A DNA stretch of 12,004 nt from Moraxellaceae bacterium (GTDB lineage: Bacteria; Pseudomonadota; Gammaproteobacteria; Pseudomonadales; Moraxellaceae), in the NCBI GenBank assembly GCA_014378805.1, contig JACMMY010000018.1:1-12004 (forward strand). The letters run 5' to 3'. Under the pieces are notes generated by a model that was given only the letters and a program-made list of their open reading frames with translations, did no database searches and was not told the origin of the DNA. This document shows positions 1 to 7,283 of the stretch, piece after piece (within the stretch, counting starts at the first letter, position 1; each line of letters opens with the position of its first letter). The translations under genes were made by a program, and so were the position numbers.

Positions 1-3
1 AAT

Positions 4-1494
4 ATGGTGCATAGAAACAGCCATATCAAATTAATTAGCGCAATAACCACTTTCGGTTTATTAATCTCACAATCAGTTTATGCCGCGGATGAAGCATCAT
101 CAGGAGGAATTCCTGGCTGGGTTTGGGGACTCCTTGTTGTCGTCATACTGGTCGGTGTTACACTTTTACCCAAAAAATGGATAGGGCAAAAGAAAATACA
201 AACACCTGGAAGAAAAATTCCTACGCCTCCTGTGGTCGTAACCACGAAGAAAATTGATTCATCTCCGACAATCAAAACTTCAACTCCAACACCAGTTGTC
301 GCACCCATTGTCGTAGAAAAAGTACCCGTTGCAGTCAAAGAAGAACCGAAACCTAAAGTAACGGATGCTTTAGATGAAGCTAAACAACTTCTTGCCCAAC
401 AGCGCTTTCCTCAAGCCGTAGGCGTATTGAATAAAGGCCTACAAAAGAATCCTGAACGCAGTGACTTAATGTTGGAACTGCTCGCAATTTATCTTAAACA
501 AAGAGATCACGAAGCATTTGATGCTCAATTTGATCAGCTCAAGCAATTAGATGATCCTTTGGCACTCATTCATGCCGAAGAATTGCATGATCAACTAGTA
601 CGCCCAGCGATTGTCGAAGATAGCGAACACATTGAATATAACGCATCGCATGCAAAGGCCCCTGTTGTAGAACCTGAACAAACAACTCAAGCTGAAGTAC
701 TCGATTATACGGTGGATAGTCTTGCGTTCACCTCTGAATTACCCATCCCAACTGATGCAGAAAGTACATCACTCGGCAAAACTGTTGATATTACCCCCAT
801 TGAAACTGAGTTTTCTTTGGATGATATCGACTTAGGAGCTACTTCTTTAGAATCAAAAGAGACTCCAGTTGAAGACTCGGCAAAAAAACAAAGTAATGAT
901 TTTGATTTTTCAGAATTTGATGACTTTATTATTAACATACCGTCTGAAGATAAATCATTAAATCAAGAAACAGTATCGCCAAATTTAGAACTGAAAGACG
1001 CTGAACCCCTTAAACCTGCTACTGAAGTCGATCTAAAGTCATCCACAATGGACGAGAGTAAAACGATTGATCTCGTTGATCTTGAGTTTGATTTTGATGA
1101 AAGCTTTGCGCTGGATGAAGATAAAACAGACGCTAGTGCTAAGAAAAATGACTGGACAACTGATCTTGCAGATGAAAACTTTGCATCGCCATCTGAACCA
1201 GCGATTACTGACCCTTTCGCAACGGAAGTTGCACCTGAACCTGTTTTTTCTGTGCCCGTTGCAACCTCCAAAACAATTGAACCTGTCCAAAATGATTCAG
1301 CATCTTCACTCGAAGAAGAGTTCCCATTTCTTAAAACTGTAGACACGTTTCAAACACGATTGGATCTCGCTCGCAATTATATTGAACTAGGTGAAATCAG
1401 AAGTGCACGCGAGCTCCTTTCGGAAGTTTCAATTCATGGTGCAGAGCAACAACAAATTGAAGCGCGTAAATTAATTTCAACGCTTGCGTCTTAA
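4..1494 (+). CDS. fimV: FimV-like inner-membrane TPR protein (short form); true start may lie upstream of the window
   Basis: A 496-residue acidic protein. Residues 1-27 look like a signal peptide ending in VYA, and a second hydrophobic stretch at about 36-56 (GWVWGLLVVVILVG) is followed by lysines, so the chain is probably anchored in the inner membrane. A Pro/Thr/Val linker (70-118) leads to a TPR-like helical region (about 120-195). Then comes a long Asp/Glu/Ser-rich low-complexity stretch with repeated DFDF/FDFDE patches. The last 55 residues (FPFLK...TRLDLARNYIELGEIRSARELL) match the conserved FimV C-terminal domain. FimV proteins support type IV pilus assembly, twitching and polar organisation. 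The LysM peptidoglycan-binding domain of Pseudomonas FimV is not seen. The frame is open to the window edge and no RBS is visible, so the ATG at base 4 is only the best available start; the signal peptide right after it supports it. A terminator follows at once. Confidence 0.8.
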   Translation: MVHRNSHIKLISAITTFGLLISQSVYAADEASSGGIPGWVWGLLVVVILVGVTLLPKKWIGQKKIQTPGRKIPTPPVVVTTKKIDSSPTIKTSTPTPVVAPIVVEKVPVAVKEEPKPKVTDALDEAKQLLAQQRFPQAVGVLNKGLQKNPERSDLMLELLAIYLKQRDHEAFDAQFDQLKQLDDPLALIHAEELHDQLVRPAIVEDSEHIEYNASHAKAPVVEPEQTTQAEVLDYTVDSLAFTSELPIPTDAESTSLGKTVDITPIETEFSLDDIDLGATSLESKETPVEDSAKKQSNDFDFSEFDDFIINIPSEDKSLNQETVSPNLELKDAEPLKPATEVDLKSSTMDESKTIDLVDLEFDFDESFALDEDKTDASAKKNDWTTDLADENFASPSEPAITDPFATEVAPEPVFSVPVATSKTIEPVQNDSASSLEEEFPFLKTVDTFQTRLDLARNYIELGEIRSARELLSEVSIHGAEQQQIEARKLISTLAS

Positions 1495-1523
1495 TTTGGA
1501 AAGTGAGTATGCGTAATAAAATT

Positions 1524-1548
1524 TGGTGACGTTAAGTCGCCATTTTTT
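1524..1548 (+). terminator. Intrinsic terminator after fimV
   Basis: TGGTGAC (1524-1530) pairs with GTCGCCA (1536-1542), seven pairs including one G:U, around the loop GTTAA, followed directly by six T. It lies 30 bases after the fimV stop and ahead of the asparaginase gene, so the two genes are probably separate transcription units. Confidence 0.75.
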
Positions 1549-1609
1549 ATTGCTGGTTTATTTAATATATTAATTTTTAAGTTCAATGTGTGATGACTGG
1601 AGCTAACCT

Positions 1610-2701
1610 ATGCCAAATCATGATCCCACTCTTCATCTCGGTGTTTTATATTTAGGTGGAACAATTGGTTGTGCTGGGGCTCCCCTTACGCCACTCCCTG
1701 CTCATATTTTTTTGCCCCATTTCGCCGAGATATTTGAAACCGCATTCACTCAGAAAGATGATCACGCTGAAAATACGCAAAGAGAACAGATCCATCCAAA
1801 CGAATGGCATTATTTCTCAGGCAATATTAAAGATAGCAGTGCATTAGTCCCAGAAGATTGGGGCAATATATTAGAGTTACTCTTAGACCCTATTCATACG
1901 CATATTAAACACTGGATTATCTTACATGGTACTGACACGTTAGCATTTACCGCTGCATTTCTTTCTGAAGCATTACGTGGAACCGACTTAAAAATTGTAG
2001 TGACAGGCAGCCAATTTCCCTTACTCGACCCTATGCAACTGACCTTCGCCCCTCATAGTGATGCGTTCAGTAATATTAAAACCGCTTACTCTGCTTTTGT
2101 TGATCAAAAAGTGACGGATAAAGGATGGGTTCGCGTCGCATTCAACCAGCAACATTGGACTGCAAATGGTGTGCAGAAAACTCATACTCAAGATATCGCG
2201 GCGTTTACAGGTGATCTGTTTAAGCAATCTCAGAATCAGAATCAGAAAAATCTAACAGTACACATCAATACATTAATTAGTCATCCAACACGTTTTAAAG
2301 AAGCGTTATCTCGGTTGAATATACAGATATACTATGCATCGCCTCTTCCTCTGAATATCCTGATTGCACAGTTTGAACAAGTGCTATTGTCGGGTGCAGA
2401 AGCAGTGATTCTATTGGCGTATGGTCTCGGTAACTTTCCAGATGATTTACGAATACATCGCGCTTTACTCGCCGCCGAACAACGGGGGGTGATTGTGATT
2501 TTAAGTACGCAAGTGCCTTTTGGTGGCATTGAGTCACGTTATGCCGCAGGAAATTGGCTCGCAGCATGCGGTGTATTATCAGGCGGTGCATTACCATTAC
2601 CTGCAATATTTGCGCGGTTAGCTTGGCTGCAGATGACGGTAAAAACATATTCAGAACGTCGCCAGTTATGGTTGGAATACATCGCTACTTATACCCATTA
2701 A
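1610..2701 (+). CDS. L-asparaginase family protein, cytoplasmic (type I, AnsA-like)
   Basis: A 363-residue protein without a signal peptide, slightly longer than E. coli AnsA (about 338). It should hydrolyse L-asparagine to aspartate and ammonia in the cytoplasm. The family's active-site elements are present: GGTIG near the N terminus with nucleophile candidate T18, D75-S76-S77 (substrate pocket), HGTDT at 106-110 with T108/D109, VTGSQ at 131-135, and a lysine at K190 in VQKTH. LAYGLGNFP sits where the family has its (T)YGAGN signature. The first motif reads LGGTIG rather than TGGTIG, and the segment between GGTIG and DSS is enlarged with a charged insert (about 48-66). The start is set by GGAG at 1599-1602, seven bases before the ATG. 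It lies between fimV and truA, each spacer holding a hairpin. A Glu-tRNA(Gln) amidotransferase D-like role is unlikely because the chain is too short. Confidence 0.85.
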   Translation: MPNHDPTLHLGVLYLGGTIGCAGAPLTPLPAHIFLPHFAEIFETAFTQKDDHAENTQREQIHPNEWHYFSGNIKDSSALVPEDWGNILELLLDPIHTHIKHWIILHGTDTLAFTAAFLSEALRGTDLKIVVTGSQFPLLDPMQLTFAPHSDAFSNIKTAYSAFVDQKVTDKGWVRVAFNQQHWTANGVQKTHTQDIAAFTGDLFKQSQNQNQKNLTVHINTLISHPTRFKEALSRLNIQIYYASPLPLNILIAQFEQVLLSGAEAVILLAYGLGNFPDDLRIHRALLAAEQRGVIVILSTQVPFGGIESRYAAGNWLAACGVLSGGALPLPAIFARLAWLQMTVKTYSERRQLWLEYIATYTH

Positions 2702-2729
2702 TTCGATTCACTCAATGAATCGAATTAAT
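2697..2729 (+). other. Perfect 14-bp hairpin overlapping the asparaginase stop codon
   Basis: Bases 2697-2710 and 2716-2729 are exact reverse complements (core TTCGATTCA / TGAATCGAA) around the loop CTCAA. The stem includes the last codon and TAA of the asparaginase gene. It is AT-rich and not followed by a T tract, so it is not a standard intrinsic terminator. It may protect or process the 3' end, or attenuate read-through into truA 41 bases downstream. Confidence 0.6.
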
Positions 2730-2770
2730 CCCTTCACCACATAAAAAAATCATACAGGAATAAATTTGCT

Positions 2771-3565
2771 ATGCCGCGTCTTGCTTTAGGTTTGGAGTTC
2801 TGTGGCAGCCAATATCGCGGATGGCAAACGCAACAAGAAGGCATCCGCACAGTACAAGAAACAGTCGAAATTGCTTTATCCAAAATTGCGAATCATCCAG
2901 TTACTCTTCATGCGGCGGGACGTACCGATGCAGGCGTCCATGCGTGTAACATGATTGCGCATTTTGATACCGATGCAGAACGCTCGATTCGCGGCTGGAT
3001 TCGTGGCACCAACACCGTCTTACCGCACGATATTGCAGTGCGGTGGCTACAACCGATGACAGACGACTTTCATGCGCGATTTAAGGCACATGCGCGGCGT
3101 TATCGTTATGTCATTTATAACCACGACTATCGCCCTGCACTGCTAAATGGTCAAGTGACTCATCATTACGCACCACTTGATCTTTCCAGAATGCAATCAG
3201 CAGCGCAAAAGCTAATTGGGACGCATAATTTTACTAGCTTTCGCGCCGTTGCCTGCCAATCCAATCAGCCTGTGCGTCATGTGAGTCATGTGACTTTAAC
3301 GCGTCACGGACAACTGATTGTACTGGATATACAGGCCAATGGATTCCTCCATCACATGGTGCGAAATATTGTCGGAGCTTTGCTTGAAATCGGCGAAGGA
3401 CTCAAGCCGATTGAATGGATTGACCATTTATTAGCAGTTCAAGATCGTAAAGAAGCAGGTGTGACTGCGCCGCCTGATGGGCTATATTTTATTAATGCCT
3501 ATTATCCGGACGAATTTTCATTACCAGAATTGCCATTAGGTCCCGTCTGGTTAAACATTGCATAG
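2771..3565 (+). CDS. truA: tRNA pseudouridine(38-40) synthase TruA
   Basis: A 264-residue protein, the usual length. TruA isomerises uridine at positions 38, 39 and 40 in the anticodon stem-loop of many tRNAs. The catalytic motif GRTDAGVHA (50-58) gives D53 as the nucleophilic aspartate. Other family hallmarks are the N-terminal GSQYRGWQ, RYRYVIYN in the middle, the NFTSFRA region and GFLHHMVRNIVG near the C terminus, which hold the second half of the active site. A purine-rich ACAGGA about 12 bases before the ATG is an acceptable RBS. It follows the asparaginase gene by 69 bases with no clear terminator between, so the two may be cotranscribed. Its 3' end faces the convergent AraC gene 41 bases away; only a weak AT-rich hairpin (3586-3602) lies between them. 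Confidence 0.95.
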   Translation: MPRLALGLEFCGSQYRGWQTQQEGIRTVQETVEIALSKIANHPVTLHAAGRTDAGVHACNMIAHFDTDAERSIRGWIRGTNTVLPHDIAVRWLQPMTDDFHARFKAHARRYRYVIYNHDYRPALLNGQVTHHYAPLDLSRMQSAAQKLIGTHNFTSFRAVACQSNQPVRHVSHVTLTRHGQLIVLDIQANGFLHHMVRNIVGALLEIGEGLKPIEWIDHLLAVQDRKEAGVTAPPDGLYFINAYYPDEFSLPELPLGPVWLNIA

Positions 3566-3606
3566 TGTTATTTTTTTCAGAATTTTTAAAGCTTCGTTTT
3601 AATCAA

Positions 3607-4623
3607 CTAAGTCGTCGCTTGTTTTCGTTTACGATATTCAACGGGTGTTTCATTCGTCCACCGCCTAAAAGCACGATAAAAAGTACTCGGTTCAGAGAAA
3701 CCTGTCAGGTAGACAATCCGCTCTACGCTCTCAGTGGTTTTAGACAGTAACCGCTTCGCCAATCGAGTGCGATAATCTGACAAAACTTGCTGAAAACTGG
3801 TATCTGCTTCGCTCAACTGCGTTCGCAATCGACGCGAAGAAATATTTAACCGTTCAGCAACCGTCTCCAGCGACACCTCTCCACTTTCTAATGTCTCACC
3901 AATCGCACGGCGTACATCACCAACCAGATCAGAGCGCGCTAACTCTTGCAACTTCTCCAAAGCCAACTGTTCGTGCAAACGTAGCAACTCAGGTTCAGAT
4001 TGCCAAAGTGGCTGATCCATAATTTTCAGATCAAAATACACTCGTGTCTCTGACTGGTTCAAATGAACGGGACACGCAAACACACGCTCATATTCTGCTG
4101 CAGAGGCACCTTGGGTAAATGCAAAATCTATACGAGTGAAATTAAACTTCCCGTCCGTTACAAAACGAAAAAAACGTAATAAACTCAATGCAAAACATTC
4201 GGTAAAATGACGTAAAGAGAGGGTATCCTTATAAAATACCGCCGCATTTGACAAACAAACTTGATCACCGTCAATGCAAACAGATGCATCCAATACATCA
4301 CTGACCAATCGCTGGTAAGCCAGCGCACGCCTCAAACCCGCACCAAACGTTGCGCTACTCAAGAATAAATATTCAACAACTTGACCACGATAAAGTGGCA
4401 TATGCTCCGCCAAATGTAACCCAAGATCAGGATCACCCGTGACAGACTCTGCCGCTTTCCAAAATGCAACTTGCATATGATTTGGTGTACGCGCCTTGTC
4501 ATCGACACGACTCATCGCAACGCCCGCCCGCATTAAGATCTCATCAACGGGAAACTCGGCACGACGCATCCCTTCATACACCATCTTAAATAAAATGGCG
4601 GCATCGGTCTGTATTCTCTGCAT
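3607..4623 (-). CDS. AraC-family transcriptional regulator with N-terminal AraC-type ligand-binding domain
   Basis: 338 residues. The C-terminal 100 residues hold the two helix-turn-helix units of the AraC/XylS family: the first at about 250-272 (SLETVAERLNISSRRLRTQL) and the second at about 298-322 (VERIVYLTGFSEPSTFYRAFRRW), followed by the usual TPVEYR. The N-terminal 200 residues resemble the arabinose-binding-like domain of OruR/ArgR-type regulators, which usually sense a small metabolite, but I cannot name the ligand. The start is supported by GAGGA (complement of 4631-4635) seven bases upstream. It converges with truA and is divergent from the small lipoprotein gene. That lipoprotein or a distant catabolic gene could be its target; nothing here identifies the regulon. 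Confidence 0.88.
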   Translation of the reverse strand: MQRIQTDAAILFKMVYEGMRRAEFPVDEILMRAGVAMSRVDDKARTPNHMQVAFWKAAESVTGDPDLGLHLAEHMPLYRGQVVEYLFLSSATFGAGLRRALAYQRLVSDVLDASVCIDGDQVCLSNAAVFYKDTLSLRHFTECFALSLLRFFRFVTDGKFNFTRIDFAFTQGASAAEYERVFACPVHLNQSETRVYFDLKIMDQPLWQSEPELLRLHEQLALEKLQELARSDLVGDVRRAIGETLESGEVSLETVAERLNISSRRLRTQLSEADTSFQQVLSDYRTRLAKRLLSKTTESVERIVYLTGFSEPSTFYRAFRRWTNETPVEYRKRKQATT

Positions 4624-4991
4624 GACATTATCCTCAGCGCATCCACAACGAGACGATCACTCTCAATTAAATCAAATGAGACGTGTTGCCCCAATATCAA
4701 AACTTTTTTTAAGATAAATAAAAAATAATACGACTTATCATATCACTTTATTTATATCACTAAATGATAACAATTCAGACAATTAGTTTAGTTGTGATCC
4801 TCATCTCACTCTTTGTATGTTCACTCAAAATACATCCGATTAAATGAGACCATCAATACTAGAATAATACTTTACATGGATTTAAGATAAAATCATCTAA
4901 ACTTCGCAATGATCCGATCTCTCTCCCATTTTTTTGCCGTCATTAGAATCGACTAATACACAACTTAAAATCAAAAAATTAAGGACATTTT
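4624..4991. other. AT-rich divergent spacer between the AraC gene and the lipoprotein gene
   Basis: 368 bases with no credible ORF. It must carry the promoters of both flanking genes, but I could not pick a convincing -35/-10 pair for either. The sequence AAATGAGAC occurs twice in the same orientation (4674-4682 and 4842-4850), and a related CGAGACG lies at 4649-4655, close to the AraC start. These could be direct-repeat operator half-sites, as AraC proteins often use, but this is inference from a short repeat. The middle (about 4705-4790) is very AT-rich. Confidence 0.45.
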
Positions 4992-5351
4992 ATGAAAATT
5001 TCTCCCCTTTCTCATCTAAATATTCGCTCAATACTGATGACATTTGTCGTCCTTCAGACGATATTGGTGAGTGCGTGTTGCATGTCACCTAGCGTACGGA
5101 TGTCGATGATTTCAGGACAGCAAAGCCTAGCCAATTATCAAAAAGATTGTCTCGAAAAAAGTCGACTAGATCATCCTACCGCTGTGGGTGAAATCATCAA
5201 TACACCACACTATGCACTGATTACGCTGCAACGTGCGGGTTTAAATATCAAAGCTGGTGAAATGTGTATTATTAATAAAACCTCACACAGCATAGAAATT
5301 ACCGCGATTGATGATTTACAGTTTTTAACGATTCCAACTGAGGCGAAGTAA
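4992..5351 (+). CDS. Small putative lipoprotein of unknown function
   Basis: 119 residues that I do not recognise. A basic/polar N terminus (1-13) is followed by a hydrophobic segment (14-28) and LVSA-C29-C30, a plausible lipobox with C29 as the lipidation site. The +2 residue is a second cysteine, which is unusual. The mature part has two more cysteines (C53, C92) and a compact C-terminal half rich in beta-type residues (GEMCIINKTSHSIEITAID). Translation should start at this ATG because AAGGA (4981-4985) sits six bases upstream. It is divergent from the AraC gene and 170 bases before infA, which has its own promoter. Location would be periplasmic face or outer membrane. A secreted small protein cleaved before C29 is the alternative. 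Confidence 0.65.
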   Translation: MKISPLSHLNIRSILMTFVVLQTILVSACCMSPSVRMSMISGQQSLANYQKDCLEKSRLDHPTAVGEIINTPHYALITLQRAGLNIKAGEMCIINKTSHSIEITAIDDLQFLTIPTEAK

Positions 5352-5405
5352 TCTGATTCAAATCAAGCACAGATTAATCATTCTTAAAGAAAAGTGTTTG
5401 CTTTG

Positions 5406-5434
5406 TTGCGTCTAGCCCAGCAAACGGCTAAAAT
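5406..5434 (+). promoter_or_regulatory. Predicted sigma70 promoter for infA
   Basis: TTGCGT (5406-5411) and TAAAAT (5429-5434) are separated by exactly 17 bases, the best promoter-like match I noticed in the window. Transcription would begin near 5441, leaving a leader of about 80 bases before infA. Confidence 0.6.
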
Positions 5435-5521
5435 ATCGTCCTTCCTGAATTCATCTGACATTCGCAACTGTTCTTGTAAAAAAATGAGAACGATCACGAT
5501 GTCAAACTATGTAGAGCGAAT

Positions 5522-5743
5522 ATGTCCAACAAAGAAGAGCTGATCGAGTTTGAAGGCGTCGTCACTGAAACCTTACCAAACACCATGTTTCGTGTCCGTC
5601 TTGAGAATGACCACGAAGTGATCGCGCATATCTCTGGAAAAATGCGTAAGCACTATATCCGCATTCTGACAGGCGATTCCGTTAAGGTCGAAATGACCCC
5701 TTATGATCTATCGAAAGGTCGCATCACTTATCGCGCACGATAA
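5522..5743 (+). CDS. infA: Translation initiation factor IF-1
   Basis: 73 residues, one more than E. coli IF-1. The whole chain is a single S1-like OB fold: EELIEFEGVVTETLPNTMFRVRLENDHEVIAHISGKMRKHYIRILTGDSV is split by family-typical positions, with the RNA-binding basic patch GKMRKHYIRI at 39-48 and the ending KGRITYRAR. IF-1 binds the ribosomal A site with IF-2 and IF-3 during initiation. The Shine-Dalgarno is weak (GAG at 5514-5516, five bases from the ATG). The leader contains a 19-codon out-of-frame ORF (5484-5543) that overlaps the infA start. It is monocistronic, between its own promoter and its own terminator. Confidence 0.96.
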   Translation: MSNKEELIEFEGVVTETLPNTMFRVRLENDHEVIAHISGKMRKHYIRILTGDSVKVEMTPYDLSKGRITYRAR

Positions 5744-5783
5744 TTCGTCAACTTAAACGGCGTTAAGCCAAATAAATTGATTC

Positions 5784-5810
5784 AAAAAGCCGCATATAAT
5801 GCGGCTTTTT
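5784..5810 (+). terminator. Intrinsic terminator of infA
   Basis: AAAAAGCCGCAT (5784-5795) and ATGCGGCTTTTT (5799-5810) are perfect inverted repeats around the loop ATA. The stem has a GC-rich core and ends in five T, 41 bases after the infA stop. Confidence 0.9.
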
Positions 5811-6063
5811 AGCGTTGGTCGGAGTGCTTGAACTCAAACCAACAGTTTAACTCCGTCTAAGATACTGTTTTATATGCCATGAAAAATAGACATATTTATG
5901 TTTTTTGTGGTGGCACAATCTCAACGTGTCTATTTAACATCTCGATCACTTCCTCAAAAGTTTATAGCAACTTTCTGAATTTTTTTAAATAGACTCTAAA
6001 GACAAAGTGGATTTGTGCTCATTTTTATGATTTCCCTCAGTGTTATGTCTATATTTTCCTCAC
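5811..6063. other. Non-coding AT-rich spacer between the infA and leuB terminators
   Basis: No supportable gene. It contains a hairpin at 5814-5843 (GTTGGT/ACCAAC outer arms, GAGT/ACTC inner arms) and an alternating repeat: AAATAGAC at 5884-5891, its complement at 5928-5935, AAATAGAC again at 5987-5994, and GTCTAT at 6047-6052. Both flanking genes terminate into this region, so it may be decayed mobile or repeat DNA, or hold an unrecognised small RNA. Confidence 0.5.
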
Positions 6064-6089
6064 AAAAAAAGCCGCAACTCTTGCGGCTT
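6064..6089 (-). terminator. Intrinsic terminator of the leuCDB cluster
   Basis: Read on the minus strand, AAGCCGCAA (complement of 6081-6089) pairs with TTGCGGCTT (complement of 6069-6077) around the loop GAG, followed by a run of T (complement of 6064-6070). It lies 28 bases after the leuB stop. Confidence 0.88.
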
Positions 6090-6117
6090 CCTTCGTATTT
6101 ATAGTCTCGACGCAAGA

Positions 6118-7197
6118 TTATCCTAAAGCTTTCAACACAGCCTCACCCATCGCTTGAGTACCAATCTTAGTCATGCCAGCAGACATAATATCACCAGTAC
6201 GTAATCCTTGATCAAGGACACTACCAACTGCCCTTTCAATCGCTTTTGCCGCATCTTCACGCTTGAAGGTATAACGCAGCATCATCGCTACTGACAAAAT
6301 CGTCGCGAGTGGATTCGCTAAGTCCTGTCCAGCGATATCAGGCGCGCTACCATGACAAGGTTCATACATACCTTTACCATTCGCGTCTAAACTTGCAGAA
6401 GGCAACATACCAATCGAACCCGTCAACATCGCCGCTTCATCCGACAAAATGTCACCGAACAGATTACCCGTCACAAGCACATCGAATTGCTTTGGATTTT
6501 TGACCAACTGCATCGCTGCGTTATCGACATACATGTGTGACAATTTGATCTCTGGGTATTCAGCAGCAGCCAAATCCGTCACGGTTTGTTTCCATAACTC
6601 AGTGACTTCTAATACGTTGGCTTTATCCACAGAACAAACCTTGCCACCGCGCAGAGCCGCCATATCAAAAGCGACTTTAGCAATCCGCTTGATTTCGCTT
6701 TCTGCATAAACGTCGGTATTGAAACCTTGTTTTTCTCCATTTTCAAGAATGCGAATTCCGCGTGGTTGACCGAAATAAATCCCGCCTGTCAATTCACGTA
6801 CGATCAGAATATCAAGCCCAGCAACGATTTCAGGCTTCAAACTTGATGCATCCGCTAATTGTGGATATAAAATCGCTGGACGTAAATTTGCAAATAGATT
6901 CAACTCACTACGAATCTTCAATAGACCACGTTCTGGACGAATCGAGCGTTCAATCGTATCCCACTTAGGACCACCGACAGCACCAAGCAATACAGCATCT
7001 GCTTTCTTTGCTGCATCTAAAGTCACATCAGGCAGCGGTACGCCATGTGCATCAATCGCAGAGCCGCCCAACAAGCCATGTGACCATGTGAAATTGAGGG
7101 AAAATTGATCATTAACACGATTGAGAATTTTTTCGGCAGCAGCCATGATTTCAGGACCGATGCCATCACCAGCGAGAATTAAAATATGTTGAGACAT
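6118..7197 (-). CDS. leuB: 3-isopropylmalate dehydrogenase LeuB
   Basis: 359 residues, normal length. It is the NAD-dependent oxidative decarboxylase that turns (2R,3S)-3-isopropylmalate into 2-oxoisocaproate, the direct precursor of leucine. The N terminus GDGIGPEI (10-17) is the family opening. Substrate contacts are visible as RELTGGIYFG (134-143), with R134 and Y141, and K192 in DKANVL. The metal-binding aspartates are D225 (VDNAAM) and D249/D253 in NLFGDILSDEAAMLTGSIGMLPSASL, which is the signature region. HGSAPDIAG (282-290) is the NAD-binding loop. A modest GTGGA lies about nine bases before the ATG. It is the last gene of the leu cluster, 86 bases after the lipoprotein gene and ahead of a strong terminator. 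Confidence 0.97.
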   Translation of the reverse strand: MSQHILILAGDGIGPEIMAAAEKILNRVNDQFSLNFTWSHGLLGGSAIDAHGVPLPDVTLDAAKKADAVLLGAVGGPKWDTIERSIRPERGLLKIRSELNLFANLRPAILYPQLADASSLKPEIVAGLDILIVRELTGGIYFGQPRGIRILENGEKQGFNTDVYAESEIKRIAKVAFDMAALRGGKVCSVDKANVLEVTELWKQTVTDLAAAEYPEIKLSHMYVDNAAMQLVKNPKQFDVLVTGNLFGDILSDEAAMLTGSIGMLPSASLDANGKGMYEPCHGSAPDIAGQDLANPLATILSVAMMLRYTFKREDAAKAIERAVGSVLDQGLRTGDIMSAGMTKIGTQAMGEAVLKALG

Positions 7198-7243
7198 GTA
7201 AAGATTCCACTAAACAAAACTAAAAAAATAAACCAACTCGTAC

Positions 7244-7272
7244 TCATTAACACCCTCATCGATCGCAATCAA
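7244..7272 (-). promoter_or_regulatory. Weak candidate internal promoter ahead of leuB
   Basis: On the minus strand TTGATT (complement of 7267-7272) and TAATGA (complement of 7244-7249) are 17 bases apart in the spacer between the lipoprotein gene and leuB. The -10 match is poor. An imperfect ACCCTGAT/ATGAGGGT pair (7252-7280) overlaps it. Confidence 0.25.
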
Positions 7273-7283
7273 ATCAGGGTAAA

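Noticed and set aside
963..1346. Minus-strand and alternate-frame ORFs within fimV
   Set aside because: Serine/valine-rich translations are typical antisense shadows of an Asp/Glu/Ser-rich gene, without RBS or recognisable motif.
3565..3750. 61-codon plus-strand ORF after truA
   Set aside because: It runs antisense into the AraC C-terminal coding region and has no RBS or domain.
5814..5850. tRNA-like T-arm and ACCA ending on the minus strand (GAGTTCAAGCACTCCGACCA)
   Set aside because: The T-stem does not fit with the distance to the CCA, and no anticodon or D arm can be placed; it is explained better as a simple hairpin.
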